In this document: positions 63,455 through 64,000 of the stretch, piece by piece | Layout of the letters: the number at the start of each line of letters is the position of its first letter | How positions within the stretch are numbered: the stretch's first letter is position 1 | NCBI RefSeq assembly: GCF_003096695.1 | Contig: NZ_QEKY01000004.1 | Coordinates: 72,047 to 136,046 of the forward strand | Direction: 5' to 3' | DNA: 64,000 nucleotides | From: Porphyromonas loveana | GTDB lineage: Bacteria; Bacteroidota; Bacteroidia; Bacteroidales; Porphyromonadaceae | Notes under the pieces: model-generated | Database searches by the model: none | Seen by the model: the letters and a program-made list of their open reading frames with translations, nothing else | Told to the model about the DNA's origin: nothing | Translations under genes and position numbers: made by a program

Positions 63455-64000
63455 TTATAGGCATTCGGTTCTGGCTATTTTCTTGTTGAATATTGTATAT
63501 TCATCTTTTCTGTCAATTCCAATGCAGTCAAAGATGTCAAAGACGCCATTTTTTTGATTTATCATGATTTTCTTGTTTTTTATTATTGGAGAATGTTCTT
63601 CAAGGGGGAGGGAGGGGGTTCGTGCAAGAAAGTCTTCAAAGATGAAACGACCTAATATCACAGGGATTGTGCCCTTTGATAGATTATTCCATATGCGAGC
63701 TGTTGCATCTTTAAGTAGAAGGTGCTTCATTTTGCAGAGCCAATTATCTGCAGTATTTAAAGACCCTGTTTGTGTGAGATTTCTCATTAAACATCCTCCA
63801 GAACATAAATATTTGTTTTTACATCCATGGCATGGGCTCATTTGGATAATGGAGTGTTGATTTAATTTGGTTTTATTAGTTGTCCAAATAGATGTTGTAT
63901 TGTTCGTTTTCCAATTTCCAATGATGAATTCTTTGTAAGGGCTGTCAAAGCTTTGTACGCGGTAGCATGTGGTTATTGATCCATCTGGGTTATATACGCA
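63455..64000 (-). CDS. Radical SAM/SPASM-domain maturase, C-terminal part (runs off the window)
   Basis: At least 181 residues; the frame stays open to the window edge, so the N-terminal radical SAM barrel lies outside. The visible part opens CVYNPDGSITTCYRVQSFDS, the first SPASM cysteine block, and continues HGCKNKYLCSGGCLMRNL, the second, with another cysteine at NWLCKM. These are the auxiliary 4Fe-4S cluster ligands of SPASM-domain enzymes, which modify ribosomal peptides (RiPPs) or proteins. The ATG at 63841 is only an internal methionine. The last 100 residues are not assignable. The substrate peptide and the AdoMet-binding CxxxCxxC motif should be looked for just upstream. Confidence 0.85.
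   Translation of the reverse strand, partial: CVYNPDGSITTCYRVQSFDSPYKEFIIGNWKTNNTTSIWTTNKTKLNQHSIIQMSPCHGCKNKYLCSGGCLMRNLTQTGSLNTADNWLCKMKHLLLKDATARIWNNLSKGTIPVILGRFIFEDFLARTPSLPLEEHSPIIKNKKIMINQKNGVFDIFDCIGIDRKDEYTIFNKKIARTECL

Overview
The window looks like a chromosomal segment of a Porphyromonas, closest in my reading to P. gingivalis or P. gulae. Reasons: mid-range GC, promoters of the Bacteroidetes type (TTG, about 20 bp, TAnnTTTG) with few Shine-Dalgarno sites, a PorR-type aminotransferase inside an O-antigen cluster, a Ptk1/Php1 tyrosine kinase and phosphatase pair next to a Wza-type exporter, and Bacteroidetes-only families (DUF4254, HYC_CC_PP, a TGS-uridine kinase fusion). The species call rests on recall of gene content, not on a search.

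Layout. 0-2 kb: a broken M23-peptidase lipoprotein gene and a gene-poor stretch with a phased 43-bp tandem repeat. 1.9-5.1 kb (minus): a metal-handling operon (Cys/His-rich secreted protein, TonB receptor, HMA protein). 5.3-6.6 kb (plus): a hemerythrin/ScdA-like protein overlapping a LuxR-type regulator. 6.6-8.8 kb (minus): TetR, FabG, RluA. 9.1-14.6 kb (plus): a late cobalamin operon (cbiA, adenosyltransferase, cobQ, cobD, cbiB). 15-19 kb (minus): S4 protein, heptosyltransferase-like GT9, DUF4254, a Lys/Cys-rich secreted protein, an iron alcohol dehydrogenase. 19.4-31 kb (minus): the O-antigen/A-LPS cluster (wbpS-like, wzx, porR, phosphoglycosyl transferase, TlpA-like lipoprotein, three glycosyltransferases, wzy, ugd). 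31-34 kb (minus): prfB with a programmed frameshift, and an acyl-CoA ligase. 35-39 kb (plus): serB and lutABC. 39-42 kb: an IS30 remnant and galM-galK. 42-45.6 kb: thioredoxin, acetyltransferase, nucleoside kinase. 46-50 kb (plus): wza, ptk1, php1. 50.2-59.3 kb (minus): rimP-nusA-infB-cvpA-sufBCD. 59.5-64 kb (minus): a broken flavin reductase, a Liv-type ABC transporter lacking its ATPases, split by an inverted-repeat-flanked GxxExxY gene, and the 3' end of a radical SAM/SPASM maturase at the window edge.

How the genes fit together. Two surface-polysaccharide systems are present: a Wzx/Wzy O-antigen pathway, with PorR and the WbpS-like enzyme probably making the amidated diamino-uronic sugar of A-LPS, and a Wza/BY-kinase/phosphatase export module. 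The cobalamin block covers the steps from cobyrinic acid onward. lutABC gives lactate oxidation and galMK gives galactose entry. The right end is the least ordinary part: a SPASM-domain protein 13 bp upstream of a solute-binding protein and permeases suggests a peptide-modification/transport locus whose other half lies outside the window. No tRNA, rRNA or CRISPR array was recognised.
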